The notes under the pieces were generated by a model. It saw nothing but the letters and a program-made list of their open reading frames with translations, was not told the DNA's origin and searched no databases. The translations under genes and the position numbers were made by a program. From the NCBI GenBank assembly GCA_001887945.1, contig LDOQ01000218.1:1-41792 (forward strand): a stretch of DNA of 41,792 nucleotides. The letters run 5' to 3'. This stretch comes from Spraguea lophii (lineage: Eukaryota > Microsporidia > Spragueidae). This document shows, piece after piece, positions 19,599 through 28,020 of the stretch. The first letter of the stretch is position 1. Every line of letters starts with the position of its first letter.

Positions 19599-20840
19599 AT
19601 GAAGTTTGATCAAATTAATCTTTTTATTCTAACATTTCTAATATATTCTTCTGTATATCCTATTTTAAGCTATACATCCAAAATTTATAAAGAATTATTT
19701 CATGTGGAAGCTAAATCTTATGCTTATACCATACTTTTATCTTTGATACAAATACCATCTTCATTCTTCGTTTCTAGAATAGCAGATAAATATAGAAATC
19801 ATAGATTTATTATTTCAATTCTACTATCTTTTTTTGTTTTTCCGTTTTTGATTGAAAATTTATTACAAATCAAATTTCCTACAGCCGGAATGACATGGAG
19901 AATAATAATATCCAGTTCTTTATCATTCATTGGATTTGGTGGGTTGAATCCTATTCTTGATTGTTTAGTATTGAATAGACTATCTAATATTGGTAAATTA
20001 ACTAATTATGGATGTATTAGAGTAGCAGGAGGATTAGGAAAATTTACAACAAATATGATAATGTCTTTACCGGTTATTGGTAATAATAAAGCAGGTGGTA
20101 TATATTTGTCTATGGCTTTTTGTCTAATTTCAATAATATATTTATTTTTAGTCGCACCACAATATGAAATACTTAACGAAAAAACAGCAGAATTGAAAAG
20201 TGATATGATTAATGACATGAAAAAAAACAGTCTGAAGGTAAATATTCAAAATTTATTCACTATATCTTTTATTTTCCTTTGTATCATTTCTTTTCTAATT
20301 GGTATTCAAAGAATGGTATTTGGCCATTATCTATCTGTTTATTTATTGAAGAATAACATTAAAAATACTAAGATCAGTAAGTATTTTGCTTATCACTGTT
20401 TATTAGAAATCATTGTTTCCTTTCTTAATTCATATCTTGATAGATTTTTTGGATTATATTTATGTTTGTATGGAGCAGCAATATTTTCTCTCGTTCGCAC
20501 ATATATTTATGCATTTTTTTCTATAAAAAATTCATCTTTTACAGTATTTATTATTTTATTAGCTGAGACTGCAAAAGGAATATACACTGCAATAGTAGGA
20601 TATTCAATCAATAGAATTGTCTATCATCTAGCTGTTGAAAGAAATAAAACACTCGGTCAAGGAATAATATATATATTTTATGGTGTTTTAACAGAACTAA
20701 CAGCTGGTATATTAGGAATGATTATTTTAACTAATTCCAAAGAAGGTGGAGATTTACAAAAGTATTTTAAAATAACAGCGTATATTGGATCACCACTCAT
20801 ATTGTTACCGTTAATATTGTGGAAAATAAATAAAAAATAA
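19599..20840 (+). CDS. MFS nucleoside:H+ symporter-like transporter, paralogue 1
   Basis: About 413 residues from the preferred start, with ten to twelve hydrophobic segments. The MFS loop signature appears as SRIADKYRNHRF after helix 2. The block GFGGLNPILDCLVLNRLS, followed by NYGCIRVAGGLGKF, matches the NHS/LacY-like subgroup of MFS (PxxDxxxLNxL ... YGxxRxxGSxG). Microsporidia carry such carriers to import host nucleosides or nucleotides, but the substrate here is inferred. It is a tandem paralogue of the next transporter, with similarity along the whole length (for example FLIYSSVYPI vs FLIYLSLYPI). The Met at 19599 is preceded by ACCCT and aligns with the internal Met of the paralogue; the frame is open to a Met at 19572. 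Confidence 0.82.
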   Translation: MKFDQINLFILTFLIYSSVYPILSYTSKIYKELFHVEAKSYAYTILLSLIQIPSSFFVSRIADKYRNHRFIISILLSFFVFPFLIENLLQIKFPTAGMTWRIIISSSLSFIGFGGLNPILDCLVLNRLSNIGKLTNYGCIRVAGGLGKFTTNMIMSLPVIGNNKAGGIYLSMAFCLISIIYLFLVAPQYEILNEKTAELKSDMINDMKKNSLKVNIQNLFTISFIFLCIISFLIGIQRMVFGHYLSVYLLKNNIKNTKISKYFAYHCLLEIIVSFLNSYLDRFFGLYLCLYGAAIFSLVRTYIYAFFSIKNSSFTVFIILLAETAKGIYTAIVGYSINRIVYHLAVERNKTLGQGIIYIFYGVLTELTAGILGMIILTNSKEGGDLQKYFKITAYIGSPLILLPLILWKINKK

Positions 20841-21002
20841 AAATTATTTTTAAAGAAATATAAAAAAAAATTTTTATTGTAATTGTAAAAAAGATTGTAA
20901 TTGATAAAAGTATATTTTAAAAAATATTTATTCAAATATAAAGAAAAGAAATCCATAATAAATAATTGTTTTTTTAAAAAGTATAAATTTATTTAAATAA
21001 AA

Positions 21003-21177
21003 GACTAGTCAGAACATCACAGTACAGCAAATGCACTTGCTCCTGCAATATCATCAATAATTCACAGGTCTATATTACAGTGATCATAATTCTTCATCCT
21101 AGCCGGAAATGGTACAGTTCATCTGAACATGACTGCGAACTAACTATACAAATGATTCTGAAAAGTACAGACGTCGC
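21003..21177 (-). ncRNA. probable U3 box C/D snoRNA
   Basis: A compositional island about 175 nt long in AT-rich DNA. Read on the minus strand, the 5' end GCGACGTCTGTACTTTTCAG followed by AATCATTTGTATAG closely matches the conserved U3 5' domain (boxes A' and A; yeast and human have UACUU(U)CAGG and GAUCAUUUCUAUAG). Box A lies at 21144-21159. Downstream are a C'-like GGATGAAGA (21091-21099), a box B-like GTGAA (21061-21065), box C TTGATGA (21051-21057) and box D TTCTGA (21009-21014) close to the 3' end, as in known U3 (which ends GUCUGA). U3 guides early 18S rRNA processing in the nucleolus. The gene is short compared with yeast (about 330 nt) and human (217 nt), as expected for microsporidia. 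Ends are approximate. Confidence 0.82.
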
Positions 21178-21179
21178 TA

Positions 21180-21182
21180 GGG
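21180..21182 (-). promoter_or_regulatory. CCC promoter-like motif upstream of U3
   Basis: TTTTACCCTA directly precedes the U3 5' end. The same string (TTTTACCCTA) precedes the eL18 start, suggesting the CCC motif acts at transcription initiation rather than translation. Confidence 0.5.
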
Positions 21183-21596
21183 TAAAATAAAAAAAGAATA
21201 TTTATACAAAAAATAATAAAAAAATATGGGCTGGAAATAAAATATTGATAAATATGTTTATAAAATCTAATTTAATTTACTTATTAAATATACAATTTTC
21301 TTAAATTAAAAATATCTTACATTTTTTTAAATTAAGAATATATCACATTCTATGGTATGTGTATTAGTTGATTATAATTTAAAGCTTATTTAATAAAAAT
21401 TTAAAAATTTATAATTATATGTTTTAAGAAAATTAAAAAAAATATAGAAAAGATTTTTTGATATATGTAAGACAGCCAACGTTCCATTAACAACAAATAA
21501 TCATATTATAATATTTTAAATTGAATAATATTTTTATTAAATTTCTATTGTTATTCTTTTTTTTAAATGTTAATTGTATATTTTTTGTTTTTATCC
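21183..21596. other. intergenic upstream of MFS paralogue 2 and U3
   Basis: AT-rich spacer. It must hold the promoters of the leftward U3 gene and the rightward transporter. A directly repeated block (TAAATTAAAAATATCTTACAT and TAAATTAAGAATATATCACAT, near 21300-21350) is visible. Confidence 0.4.
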
Positions 21597-22862
21597 ATGG
21601 TTAAAAATTTCATTGGTTTACACATTGTAAATTTTCTGATATACCTTAGTTTATATCCTATATTTGGTATGGTATCGGCAATAGTTACAGAATTATTTAA
21701 TGTTGATAAGAAAACCTATAGTATTATAATCATGGTTTCTTTAGTTCAATTACCATCTTCATTTTTACTAACAAGATTAGCAGATAAAACAAAATATCAT
21801 CGTTCTATTATCATATTTTCATTGCTTACGTATGTGATTTCTATATCAGCTGAGGCTTTTTTACAAAAAATATGGCCTTCAAGAAATATAACAATTAGAG
21901 TAATGGTTGCAATGATAGCATCATATTTTGGTTTGGGTGGAATACTTCCAATAACAGATGCTCTTACTTTAAATAGATTAACGTGTCTTGATGCAGTAAA
22001 TAGATATGGAGAGTTTAAATTGGTATGTGGATTTGGAAAATTAACAGGATATGGTATTTTAGCACTCCCATATATTTCTGAAACCAGAATGAGTAATATA
22101 TATTTATCAATTATATCTTCTATTGCTTTGCTATTAGCTATGATATTTTATGCACCTGAATATAAAGATATTAAAGAAAATGAGAATGAAGATAAACATA
22201 ATCGTAATCAAAGTCTTAAGATTGCATTACTTAGTCTTATAAATTATAAGTTTATAATATTACTGATTATAATATTTATTACTGGTATTCAAAGAATAGC
22301 AACTGGCCATTATACACCGATTCTTCTTAAAAAATTAAATATAAGCACAGAACTAATAAACAGATATTACATGGTTCAAATAATCTGTGAAGTATTAACA
22401 CTCTGTATAAATTCTATTTTAGAAAAATATATTGGAATAAATTATATACTTATAATTTCATCATTAATATCTCTACTTCGTTCTTTAATTTATGGATTTT
22501 TCAGCTTTAAAGATTCACAATCCTATAAAACGCACTTTTATCTTTTTCTCGCAGAAGGTAGTAAAGGTATTTTTACTGCAGCTGGATCATTTGTTGGAAG
22601 TAAATTAGTTTATGATTGTTCTAATAAAGATAATTGTACACTTGCACAAGGAATAATTTATATCTTTCATTTCGTTTTAACAGAAATATTTTCTGCAGTA
22701 AGTGGTATGGTATTGTTAAGTAGTAAGGATTCAATAGATGATTTAAGAAAATATTTTCAAATATTGTTTTATATAGGATTGCCATTGTTTGTATTGTTAC
22801 CACTTTTTTATATAATAAATAATAATCAGAGACATATAAAAAATAATGAAAATAAAACTTAA
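21597..22862 (+). CDS. MFS nucleoside:H+ symporter-like transporter, paralogue 2
   Basis: About 421 residues from the preferred start; the frame is open ten codons further upstream (21567). Signatures parallel those of paralogue 1: TRLADKTKYHRS after helix 2, GLGGILPITDALTLNRLT, then YGEFKLVCGFGKLTGYG, and a late block LAQGIIYIFHFVLTEIFSAVSGM versus LGQGIIYIFYGVLTELTAGILGM. The FITGIQRIATGHY segment matches FLIGIQRMVFGHY. The two genes clearly arose by tandem duplication and have diverged strongly, mostly in the N-terminal half and loops. Function is probably uptake of host nucleosides or nucleotides at the plasma membrane; specificity is not readable. The C-terminus is hydrophilic and Asn/Lys-rich. 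Confidence 0.82.
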   Translation: MVKNFIGLHIVNFLIYLSLYPIFGMVSAIVTELFNVDKKTYSIIIMVSLVQLPSSFLLTRLADKTKYHRSIIIFSLLTYVISISAEAFLQKIWPSRNITIRVMVAMIASYFGLGGILPITDALTLNRLTCLDAVNRYGEFKLVCGFGKLTGYGILALPYISETRMSNIYLSIISSIALLLAMIFYAPEYKDIKENENEDKHNRNQSLKIALLSLINYKFIILLIIIFITGIQRIATGHYTPILLKKLNISTELINRYYMVQIICEVLTLCINSILEKYIGINYILIISSLISLLRSLIYGFFSFKDSQSYKTHFYLFLAEGSKGIFTAAGSFVGSKLVYDCSNKDNCTLAQGIIYIFHFVLTEIFSAVSGMVLLSSKDSIDDLRKYFQILFYIGLPLFVLLPLFYIINNNQRHIKNNENKT

Positions 22863-22993
22863 ATTAAAAAATATTTATCGTATTTATAATATTTTATCGT
22901 ATTTCTATATTTTAAGTTTTAATAAAAAATATTATTATAATACATAAATTCATTGTTAATATTATTTTACTTTACATATGATAATTGATAATA

Positions 22994-23072
22994 ATGAAAG
23001 ATTAGATTATAATACAATTATTCTTATAATTTACCATGATATTCATATTTGTATTATAATCTAATCTTTCAT
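22994..23072. repeat. 24-bp perfect inverted repeat with 31-bp spacer
   Basis: The left arm ATGAAAGATTAGATTATAATACAA (22994-23017) is exactly complementary to the right arm at 23049-23072. The spacer is about 31 bp. It lies in the gap between MFS paralogue 2 and the 5S gene. It could form a long hairpin in the transcript 3' region or be a short foldback (MITE-like) element. Confidence 0.8.
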
Positions 23073-23338
23073 AATATTAAAAAATCTTATTTGTAATTAT
23101 CATCTTAAGTGTATATTCTTTAATTTCTATAAAATGATATTATTTAATATTTCTTAGATATCGCTTGTTAAGATAGTTTAAATAGTTTATTATTATATGT
23201 TAATTATTGAAGTAATATATTTTCTAGAAAATAAATATATTGTTTTAAAAATTTCTATCTTTTATTTATCTTAAGAATATTTATTTATTTTTAAGAATAA
23301 TTATATATATTTATATACTATAAACAACACGTAAAACA

Positions 23339-23454
23339 GTTACGGCCATATCTACTGAAAAACACCGGATCCCGTCCGATCTCCGAAGTTAAGCCAATAA
23401 GAGCCATGCGAGTATTAAGGTGGGCGACTACTTGAGAAAGCGTGGTGCTGTAGT
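23339..23454 (+). rRNA. 5S ribosomal RNA
   Basis: About 116 nt. Helix I pairs TTACGGC at the 5' end with GCTGTAG at the 3' end. The conserved GGCCATATCTACTGAAAAACACC, GGATCCCGTCCGATCTCCGAAGTTAAGCC and TATTAAGGTGGGCGACTAC regions are all present in order, covering the internal Pol III control region. A run of T follows the 3' end, fitting Pol III termination. It is an isolated gene, not next to other rRNA genes in this window. Confidence 0.95.
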
Positions 23455-23458
23455 TTTT
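23454..23458 (+). terminator. oligo-T Pol III terminator of the 5S gene
   Basis: A run of T immediately after the 3' strand of helix I (TAGTTTTTAT). Confidence 0.6.
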
Positions 23459-23580
23459 ATAATATAGATATAATTTTTATTAATACAATTTTTATAATAT
23501 AGATATAATTAAATATAATATATAATTGTTATAGAATATAATATAAAAATACATATAGAATATACATTTATTAAAATATC

Positions 23581-23766
23581 TTAATGTATTGCATTATGGT
23601 TATGTTTTATTATTGGTTCTTCACATGAAGAAAAGGTAGATTCTGAACTACAATGATCTTCACGACTTATAAGATTTTGCATATTATCATAACCACCACT
23701 TCCACTATCTTCAAATATAGGTAATCCGTATATAAATAAATTTAGAAATATAAATAATAAATACAT
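23581..23766 (-). CDS. small secreted protein candidate
   Basis: A 61-residue frame beginning with a hydrophobic stretch (MYLLFIFLNLFIYGLPIF) like a signal peptide, followed by a hydrophilic tail rich in Ser, Glu, Cys and His (GSGGYDN, CSSES, SSCEE). It has three cysteines or fewer and no family match. No CCC run precedes the start. Its amino-acid makeup differs from random AT-rich frames (few Asn/Lys/Ile in the tail), which is the main support. It lies about 125 bp downstream of the 5S gene, on the opposite strand. Confidence 0.35.
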   Translation of the reverse strand: MYLLFIFLNLFIYGLPIFEDSGSGGYDNMQNLISREDHCSSESTFSSCEEPIIKHNHNAIH

Positions 23767-23982
23767 ATAAAATTATAAAGATTTACAACATATAAAAAAT
23801 ATAAAACAAAAAATGTTTTATAATATGTTACATATGCTACATGTAATATTAGTGATATTAATGATGTGAGTGATAAAAGTATATGACGATGATGTGATAA
23901 TGAGTGATAGGATGTATCTAACTAATATATATAATAACTAATAAATCACTAATAAATCACTATTATAATTCTTTATATTTAA

Positions 23983-23985
23983 CCC
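23983..23985 (+). promoter_or_regulatory. CCC motif before the Asn-rich 823-residue gene
   Basis: AACCCATATACCTATG: CCC lies eight bases before the ATG, supporting that this low-complexity frame is expressed. Confidence 0.45.
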
Positions 23986-23993
23986 ATATACCT

Positions 23994-26465
23994 ATGTCTA
24001 ATAATACACATTATTGTGAAGTAATAAAAAATATAAAAAAAGATTACAATAATAATTCTTTAAAGAAAATAAAAGAATATAAATTTGATAAATGTTTATT
24101 AAAAAATAAAGAACATATATTTTCATATTATAATTTTATAATAAATAATTATTCTATAGAAATAAATAATAATGATAATGATTATGAGTGTGATAATAAA
24201 TATGATAATGATAATATGAGTGATAAGAGTAATAAAGGTAATGATTATAAGAATAATGAAGGTAATAATTATGATAACATCAATAATAATATAAATAATC
24301 ATAATAACACCAACAGTAATAACAACAACATCAACACCAATAATAACTATATCAATAATATAAATATTTTTAAAAGTATCAAAAATTGTAATACAAAGAA
24401 AAAGCTTAATACACTAAAAACAGTTATTATTAATATTACAGATAATAATCTTTTAAATGAAATATTTTTATATTGTATTTCATTATTAAGAAATGGTTCA
24501 TTCCACCATAAAATATTTCTTACTAACTTACTTACTATTTATAACAATAATAATTGTGATTATGATAATGGTTGTAATGGCTATAATGAATATGATAATA
24601 ACAATAAAACTACCACCACTAACAACAACCATACTAATCATATTACTACCAACAATATTATTACTAATAATACTATAACTTTATCGTTATATACAGATAA
24701 TGCTAATAAAAAATTAAATGATTACAATACACTTAAAACACTATTAGAAGATGAAAATGAAGAAATAAGATATAATACTATAAATCTATTATATATATTC
24801 TATAATAAAAAATATTATAATTTTATAATAAAAATACTTATATACTCTCTTAATGATACACAGAAAATACAAAATAAAATAATAAGAATATTATATCGTA
24901 TAATAGATAAAATAGAAAATGAAGAGTTTAAAATACTTCTAAGAAGTATTAATGATGAGAATATAAAATATAAGATATATAAATTATTAACACATATAAA
25001 ATATAATAAGAGACAGAAGATAATAGTGTTGAATGAATTACATAAATATATAAAAGAGAAGAATGTAGATATCTTTGAATTTATTAAAGAATATAGTGAG
25101 TATGATTGTGATAGTAGTGGTAGTGGGTATAGATGTAAAGAAGATAGTGGTAATAATGGTGAATATAGTGGATATAAAGAAGATAAAAATAAAGAATATA
25201 ATAATTATGATAATAGAGATATAGAATATGATATCAAATATAATTATGATAGAAATAATAAACAGAAGAGTAAGATAATAGAAAATATTAATCTTACTGA
25301 GAATGTTAAAAGAATAAAACTTAATGAAGATTATGATAATAGTAATAAGAATGATAATGAGAGTGATAATAACAATGATAATAACAATGATAATAACAAT
25401 GATAGTGATAACAGTAAGAGTGATAATAATGGTATTACTAACAATCATATAACTAATCACACTAACAATATAACTAATACCATGAGTAAGAATAAAATAT
25501 ACGTATACGAGAATAAGAATGATAATAGAATATTTAATATAATGTATAAAATAATAACGAATAATAAAAATAAAATATATAATAAAAATAATAATCATAA
25601 TATATCTTCTATAGAGAATAAATATATAAGATCTATAATAGAATATATAGATAATAAAGAATGTAATAAAGGATATAATAAAGAATATATTGATTATTTA
25701 GAGATAGGAAGAGAGAATAAAGATAATTATAAAGAATATATTTTAGATTATTTGTATTCCAAGCATAGAGATAGTAAGAGGGATAAATATAGTAAATATG
25801 ATAATAAGTATAACAACCATCATACCACCACTACCAACCACAATAACCATATTATTAACCATACCACTACAACCAATCATACCAATACAAATATAAATAA
25901 ATATTATAAAGGATTATTTAAATTCTTAGAATATCCTAAGACTGAGATAGAATATTTCTATAAATCAATAATAGATAATATAGATAAAGATATAAGAATA
26001 TTAAATATATATTATAGATTAAATAATCATATTAATGATATAGAAGATATAATAAATATAATAGAAAGTAAATATTATAATAAAATTAAAAGAATAAAAT
26101 ATAATATAGATGTTACCATTAAGATAAACTATAATAGAGAGAAGAGAGATAATAGTAATATAGATAATAGAGATAGTATTAATATGAATAGTAATATAGA
26201 TTATACTACTAATAATACTACTACTAATATTACTACCAAGAGTAATAACATAGTGTTTGTAGAAATAAAGAATAAATATTATAAAGATTATAAAAATATT
26301 TATTATAGAATATTTTATAGTGGTAGAGTATATATATTAGAGATTAAGAATATTTGTAATATATATTTTAATTTATTAGAAGAATGTGTAGGAATAGAAA
26401 TTATTTATAAAGATAAAGATAAAGAGATAATTATAAGAAGAAGATATAATTATTTTATTTATTAA
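23994..26465 (+). CDS. large Asn-rich protein with HEAT-like helical segments, unknown function
   Basis: An 823-residue protein. Ordered helical segments alternate with very Asn/Asp/Thr-rich low-complexity inserts (about 60-125, 180-230, 360-480, 620-650 and 730-760). Between inserts are helix pairs such as LNTLKTVIINITDNNLLNEIFLYCISLL, NTLKTLLEDENEEIRYNTINLLYIFY and FIIKILIYSLNDTQKIQNKIIRILYRI, which look like HEAT repeats (D-E-N-x-x-I-R pattern). The last ~60 residues predict beta strands (VFVEIKNKYYKDYKNIYYRIFY). The inserts are coded by AAT/AAC-rich repeats. I cannot assign a complex; HEAT proteins of chromatin, trafficking or RNA 3' processing are all possible. Confidence 0.7.
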   Translation: MSNNTHYCEVIKNIKKDYNNNSLKKIKEYKFDKCLLKNKEHIFSYYNFIINNYSIEINNNDNDYECDNKYDNDNMSDKSNKGNDYKNNEGNNYDNINNNINNHNNTNSNNNNINTNNNYINNINIFKSIKNCNTKKKLNTLKTVIINITDNNLLNEIFLYCISLLRNGSFHHKIFLTNLLTIYNNNNCDYDNGCNGYNEYDNNNKTTTTNNNHTNHITTNNIITNNTITLSLYTDNANKKLNDYNTLKTLLEDENEEIRYNTINLLYIFYNKKYYNFIIKILIYSLNDTQKIQNKIIRILYRIIDKIENEEFKILLRSINDENIKYKIYKLLTHIKYNKRQKIIVLNELHKYIKEKNVDIFEFIKEYSEYDCDSSGSGYRCKEDSGNNGEYSGYKEDKNKEYNNYDNRDIEYDIKYNYDRNNKQKSKIIENINLTENVKRIKLNEDYDNSNKNDNESDNNNDNNNDNNNDSDNSKSDNNGITNNHITNHTNNITNTMSKNKIYVYENKNDNRIFNIMYKIITNNKNKIYNKNNNHNISSIENKYIRSIIEYIDNKECNKGYNKEYIDYLEIGRENKDNYKEYILDYLYSKHRDSKRDKYSKYDNKYNNHHTTTTNHNNHIINHTTTTNHTNTNINKYYKGLFKFLEYPKTEIEYFYKSIIDNIDKDIRILNIYYRLNNHINDIEDIINIIESKYYNKIKRIKYNIDVTIKINYNREKRDNSNIDNRDSINMNSNIDYTTNNTTTNITTKSNNIVFVEIKNKYYKDYKNIYYRIFYSGRVYILEIKNICNIYFNLLEECVGIEIIYKDKDKEIIIRRRYNYFIY

Positions 26466-26677
26466 ATTATTCTTATATTATTATTGTTGTTAATATGTTG
26501 TTATATTGTTATATTGTAGATTATTATTGTTATTGTTATAGTGATATGTATATAACAGTAAATTAATCTGTATTTCATTATATTATCAATATAACAGTAA
26601 TAATCTAGTATATTAATTATATTATCAATATTATATATACTAACACATACTAACACGTATATCAATAATTATTTATT

Positions 26678-27538
26678 CTAAAAATCTTTGAATCCATAAT
26701 AAAACATCGGTGCCAAAATAAGTATAGGATCACATACGATCTTCACTGCATTATGCTCTATATTAATCTTACCCCATGTTACTGCCTCTTCTATCTCCGC
26801 GCCTGCATCCGATCCATTTTTTTCTGCTGACGTATTAACTATTACACTATTATTTAATCCTTCTTTAAAAAGATTCGCATTTAATAGATGGTGTTTTAAA
26901 ATACCTACTGATAATACTATTCCTGATGTTGTTTTTCTTTTCATTGTATTTATATTTATATTTTTTATATCTTCTACTGCATCTATTATTAGATTGTTTA
27001 TTTTCATTAAAATTTTACCAAGCGTGTTTTCTGTAAGTGCAGGACAGTAGATTTCTATATCGTTTATAAAACATGTGTGTAATATTGAATTTGGGTTTTT
27101 AAGAGATTTGGATATTTTCTTTAATAATTGAGATGGTGTCATTATAATGTTTTTAGTAGGAATATTATTGTTTTTGGAAGATATATTATGATTGGTGGTA
27201 GAATTATTGATAATAGAATCATTGTTATCTGTAATAGAATTGGTGTCTTTAAAAATAATATCTTTTAAATATTCTATTAATTCTTCTTCTGTATGTATAT
27301 TGCATATTGTATATATATCATTTAAGACTACATCTGCTGATATTATTACTACCTTTATATATTTTAAATATTCTAATATAATTTCTTTTCCACCATTATG
27401 TAATATACGTGAAGAAAAGGATAAATATATATCTGTGTTTTTCATATTTTGTATAATTTTTATAGCTTTGCCAAGTGATGTATTTTCAGTGTAAAAATTA
27501 TCTAGAAATAAAGATGTATTGGGGGTATTGGTTTCCAT
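26678..27538 (-). CDS. DYS1: deoxyhypusine synthase, short divergent form
   Basis: A 286-residue protein. The C-terminal half matches deoxyhypusine synthase closely: IEIYCPALTENTLGK (family: IPVFSPALTDGSLGD), VEDIKNININTM, GIVLSVGILKHHLLNANLF (family: GGGVVKHHIANANLM) and NGSDAGAEIEEAVTWGKI (family: GSDSGAxPDEAVSWGKI). Lys257 in WGK corresponds to the active-site lysine that carries the aminobutyl group. The enzyme modifies eIF5A with spermidine and NAD. The N-terminal half keeps traces (SLGKAIKIIQNM; FSSRILHNGGKEIILEYL for the SNLISSGIRETIRYL region), but the TTAGGVEED block is replaced by an unlike ISADVVLND. An Asn/Ser-rich low-complexity insert follows. The protein is about 60-80 residues shorter than usual. 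CCC lies two bases before the ATG. Confidence 0.88.
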   Translation of the reverse strand: METNTPNTSLFLDNFYTENTSLGKAIKIIQNMKNTDIYLSFSSRILHNGGKEIILEYLKYIKVVIISADVVLNDIYTICNIHTEEELIEYLKDIIFKDTNSITDNNDSIINNSTTNHNISSKNNNIPTKNIIMTPSQLLKKISKSLKNPNSILHTCFINDIEIYCPALTENTLGKILMKINNLIIDAVEDIKNININTMKRKTTSGIVLSVGILKHHLLNANLFKEGLNNSVIVNTSAEKNGSDAGAEIEEAVTWGKINIEHNAVKIVCDPILILAPMFYYGFKDF

Positions 27539-27540
27539 AT

Positions 27541-27543
27541 GGG
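27541..27543 (-). promoter_or_regulatory. CCC motif before the deoxyhypusine synthase start
   Basis: TCTCCCATATG on the coding strand. Confidence 0.5.
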
Positions 27544-27574
27544 AGAAAATATTTTTTTTAATAATGAATTATTT

Positions 27575-28020
27575 TATAATAATATGAAACTTTTTATCTA
27601 TAAAGGTTTTTTGTTTGATTGTAATTTATCTTGTTTATAGTTTTTGATTTATCTTGCTTGTGATTTTTGATTTTTAGTGGTATATTTAAAATTGTATTAA
27701 TTAGTTTTACTACAAATATACATTAATTTTGTTTTATCCTTCTATAGTATTAAGATTTTGTATACGATTCATATTACACATTACCAGTTTTTTAGGAATT
27801 TTCAATCCACTTCGTGACATAATATTAACTAAATTATAAATTAATACGAAGATTGCAATTACACTAGTTAAACGCTGCTTTAATCTAATAATGATATTGT
27901 TGTACAATGCATAACCTTAGGTACTTTATCGAACTTTCATCCATGCAACAACTTTTATTTTTTTCTTTTCTACATTTTCATGTAATACAGCAACAATCTG
28001 TTCTTCATATTTCATAGATA
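27575..28020 (-). mobile_element. SINE-like repeat, copy B, next to the DHS promoter
   Basis: Read on the minus strand, this copy shares with the others the block TTATTAGATTAAAGCAGCG and the block TTAATATTATGTCACGAAGTG, and ends with a tail (ATAGATAAAAAGTTTCATA) about 35 bp upstream of the DHS start codon. The tRNA-like head is not recognisable, so the 5' side is truncated or decayed. Ends approximate. Confidence 0.55.

Noticed and set aside
25340..25420. CRISPR-like or satellite array in the AATGATAAT repeats
   Set aside because: Short codon-phase repeats without unique spacers, inside an open frame; a coding low-complexity tract.
23994..26465. Integrator subunit 4-like or adaptor-complex protein
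   Set aside because: Only generic HEAT-like helices are visible; no family-specific motif.
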